Assembly: GCA_023416875.1 (NCBI GenBank)
Contig: JAEZGT010000013.1
Coordinates: 1-7,205, forward strand
Direction: 5' to 3'
Length of the DNA stretch: 7,205 nt
From: Pseudomonadota bacterium
Lineage (GTDB): Bacteria > Pseudomonadota > Gammaproteobacteria > Pseudomonadales > Cellvibrionaceae
The notes below the pieces were generated by a model. It worked only from the letters and a program-made list of their open reading frames with translations, searched no databases and was not told where the DNA came from. Below are positions 5,145 through 7,205 of the stretch, one piece after another. A program made the position numbers and the translations under genes. Numbering within the stretch: position 1 is the stretch's first letter; each line of letters begins with the position of its first letter.

Positions 5145-7205
5145 GTGACAATTTCTTCACAACAACAAGAACTTGTCGATTTGTTGCGCAATGAGCTCGC
5201 GGAAATTATCAGCGGTGATTATTCGCCTTTAGCCGGTGACGATACTATCGCCAGAAATCAATGCCTCGAAGAGGCGGAAGTCCTGGCAGAAAATATAGGC
5301 AATGCTGCGCGTCTTGTCGGTCTCACCGGTGTTGCCTCGTCTTGCGAAAAATTGATTGCTAATTTCCAGTCGATGGTGACCGCAACCGAAAAGCCGGCGC
5401 TGGTGCTGCAACAGTTGGTGCAGTCCTGGGGCGTGATGCTGCTCGGTTATTTGCAGTACATCGGCGATGAACGCAATGAACAAAGAGCCGCAGAAGCCTT
5501 ATTGCAATATTTGGCAGATCCGGCTTGGCCCAAGCCGCTGAACGACGCAGATGCTGCGGCCCTAGTAGAGCAATTTCAGCACACCGAAATTCTGTTGGAC
5601 GAAACTGCGCCGCAATATCCCGCCGAGGTGACGGCGGCTATGACGTCTCTCGCGGTAGGCGAGGACATCAATCCGGAATTGTTGCGCGGCCTTCTGGTGG
5701 AGCTGCCCAACCAGGTCAGTGCTTTCGAGCGCGCGGTAGAGCAGTACCTGATCATGGAGGACGATGTGCAATTGCGCATCGCCCAACGTATCGCCCACAC
5801 CCTCAAAGGTGCCGCCAACGTGGTGGGTATTCAGGGCATAGCCAATCTCACCCACTTCCTCGAAGACCTGCTGGAACTGTCCGCCAAACAAGCCAAAAAA
5901 GAACCGCGCTTGGGCTTCCTGTTGCAGGACGCGGCGGATTGTCTTTCGGCGATTTCGGAATTTCTGGTAGGTGTTGGACCGAGGCCATCCGATCTGCCCC
6001 AAGTGATGGAGTCGGTGCTCGAACTGCTGCGCGGTAGCGTCGGTGAGCGCGAGAGCGATATGCCCCCTGCGCGCAGCAATGTGGTGCCGTTTGCCCGCCA
6101 CGAGCGAGTTGATGTTTTCGAGGAGTCCGGGATTGAGCATGCGGAGGAGGCGATATTTGACCAGCTCCTTTCGGCTGCTCCATCAGCAGATTGCGCCATC
6201 TCGGTGGAATCCACAGCGCCGGACAACCAAGTTGCAGCGCGGATGGGCGATGCCGTTAAGTCCGAGGAAATTCCGCTGCTGGAGGATATTTATCATCGGC
6301 CGGTAGCCCCCGTAAATGAGGTTCGTGCGGAGGTGTCGAAATCTGCTGCTCAATTTGTCGAGCCAAAACCGACACCCCAATCCGAACCCGCGCCTCCGGC
6401 AGATGCGCAGGAAACCTTCGATACCACGCTGAATATCAGTGAATCTCAGGCGCAGGAACTGTTGCGTTTGAGCGGTGAAAGCCAGATTGGCAACACTCAG
6501 ATTCTCAGCCGTCTGGATGTGATCAATAGCGGCGTGCGCGCCGCCGAGTCCTACCACGCACAATTGCGCCAGCTCGCTCAGGATCTCGAGCGCTTGCTGG
6601 AGTTGCAAACCGCCATGGCATCCGCCGCTGGCGGCGTGCGCGAAGAGGACATGGACCCCCTGGAGCTGGAGCGCTACAACGAGCTCAACAGTTTCGCCAG
6701 TCAGTTGCACGAAGTGACCACGGACGCCCACGAGGCGTTTATCGACCTGGAAGGTGAAGTCAAATCTCTGAAAAACCTGGTGCTCAACCAGCGCCAGCTC
6801 GGTTTTGAATCCCAGGAATTGCTGCTCAGCATCCGCATGTTGCCAGTGAGTGTCTTCAGCAGCCGCTTCCAGCGCTGCGTACGCCAGGCGGCGCGTCTCA
6901 CGGGTAAATCGGCGACTTTGGACATCAAGGGCGAAGAGGTTCTTGCCGACAGCCGGGTGCTCACCACCCTGGTGGACCCGATTATGCACCTGCTGCGCAA
7001 TGCCGTTGACCACGGCCTGGAAAACAGTGGGGAAGAGCGCGCGGCGGCGGGCAAGCCGCCGGCGGGACGCATCACTCTAGAGTTCTCCCGTGCCGGCGAT
7101 ACGGTGGTCGTGCAATGCCGTGATGACGGTCGCGGTATCGACTATGAAGCCATCGCTGAGGCCGCCGTCGAACGCGGCATAGCGCCACGCGGTACGCGGC
7201 TGGGC
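5145..7205 (+). CDS. chpA: CheA-type histidine kinase ChpA (5' part; runs off the window)
   Basis: The frame is open for 687 codons from a GTG at 5145 to the window edge without a stop. An intact HPt domain lies at about 180-280, with phospho-accepting H218 in IAHTLKGAANVVGIQGIANL. Before it, residues 47-70 read LAENIGNAARLVGLTGVASS, which aligns without gaps to that motif and puts E49 at the histidine position, so the N-terminus looks like a decayed HPt. A Pro/Glu/Ala-rich linker (about 285-428) leads to the helical dimerisation domain (about 428-575) and the start of the ATPase domain, with the N-box LLRNAVDHG (N619, H623) and DDGRGID (D661, G662, G664). The rest of the ATPase, the CheW-like domain and any receiver would lie beyond the edge. 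By family it autophosphorylates in response to PilJ and PilI and phosphorylates PilG and PilH. P. aeruginosa ChpA has eight phosphotransfer-type domains before its core, so this form is strongly reduced. It starts 38 bases after pilJ. Confidence 0.92.
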   Translation, partial: MTISSQQQELVDLLRNELAEIISGDYSPLAGDDTIARNQCLEEAEVLAENIGNAARLVGLTGVASSCEKLIANFQSMVTATEKPALVLQQLVQSWGVMLLGYLQYIGDERNEQRAAEALLQYLADPAWPKPLNDADAAALVEQFQHTEILLDETAPQYPAEVTAAMTSLAVGEDINPELLRGLLVELPNQVSAFERAVEQYLIMEDDVQLRIAQRIAHTLKGAANVVGIQGIANLTHFLEDLLELSAKQAKKEPRLGFLLQDAADCLSAISEFLVGVGPRPSDLPQVMESVLELLRGSVGERESDMPPARSNVVPFARHERVDVFEESGIEHAEEAIFDQLLSAAPSADCAISVESTAPDNQVAARMGDAVKSEEIPLLEDIYHRPVAPVNEVRAEVSKSAAQFVEPKPTPQSEPAPPADAQETFDTTLNISESQAQELLRLSGESQIGNTQILSRLDVINSGVRAAESYHAQLRQLAQDLERLLELQTAMASAAGGVREEDMDPLELERYNELNSFASQLHEVTTDAHEAFIDLEGEVKSLKNLVLNQRQLGFESQELLLSIRMLPVSVFSSRFQRCVRQAARLTGKSATLDIKGEEVLADSRVLTTLVDPIMHLLRNAVDHGLENSGEERAAAGKPPAGRITLEFSRAGDTVVVQCRDDGRGIDYEAIAEAAVERGIAPRGTRLG

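Noticed and set aside
5525..6037. 170-codon plus-strand frame within chpA
   Set aside because: It overlaps the HPt-encoding region of chpA in another frame and has an Arg/Gly/Ser-rich composition without domain signals.
6183..7013. 276-codon minus-strand open frame opposite chpA
   Set aside because: It lies wholly antisense to the chpA kinase core, whose motifs are unmistakable. The translation shows no recognisable domain and is typical of a shadow frame in GC-rich coding DNA.
1..7205. CRISPR arrays, tRNA or rRNA genes, insertion sequences, toxin-antitoxin or defence genes
   Set aside because: No periodic repeats, cloverleaf-like segments, transposase motifs or terminal inverted repeats were seen. 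The window is filled by one sensory gene and a chemosensory operon.

Overview
This window looks like a piece of a gammaproteobacterial chromosome carrying most of a Pil-Chp chemosensory operon, the system that controls type IV pili, twitching motility and surface sensing. The gene order (pilG-like, pilH, pilI, pilJ, chpA) and the PilJ and PilH sequences resemble those of Pseudomonas and the Cellvibrio/Saccharophagus/Teredinibacter group. The family-level guess is an inference from general similarity and gene order, not from a search.

Layout. Positions 1-597 (minus strand) hold the N-terminal 199 codons of an integral membrane MHYT-domain sensor whose C-terminal output domain lies outside the window. 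Positions 598-977 form a divergent intergenic region with only weak candidate promoter signals. Five genes follow on the plus strand: a PilG-type response regulator with an unusual N-terminal extension (978-1868), PilH (1865-2227, overlapping the previous gene by 4 bases), the CheW-like adaptor PilI (2291-2869), the methyl-accepting transducer PilJ (2953-5106), and ChpA, a CheA-type histidine kinase open at the right edge (5145-7205). The ChpA frame has a GTG start and no stop before the window ends. Spacings of -4, 63, 83 and 38 bases and the absence of any convincing terminator suggest one transcript.

How they work together. By homology, PilJ in the inner membrane senses a pilus or surface-related signal. 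PilI couples it to ChpA, which autophosphorylates on a histidine in an HPt domain and passes phosphate to PilG and PilH, which tune pilus extension and retraction and, in Pseudomonas, cAMP levels. The methyltransferase gene pilK, which lies between pilJ and chpA in Pseudomonas aeruginosa, is absent from that position here.

Most notable observations. (1) The PilG-like protein appears to be a tandem receiver: a degenerate receiver fold lacking every phosphorylation residue precedes an intact one. (2) ChpA reaches its dimerisation and ATPase core with only one intact HPt domain, preceded by a probable second one whose histidine position is a glutamate; this is far fewer than in P. aeruginosa ChpA. 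(3) A probable MHYT signalling gene is divergently paired with the operon.
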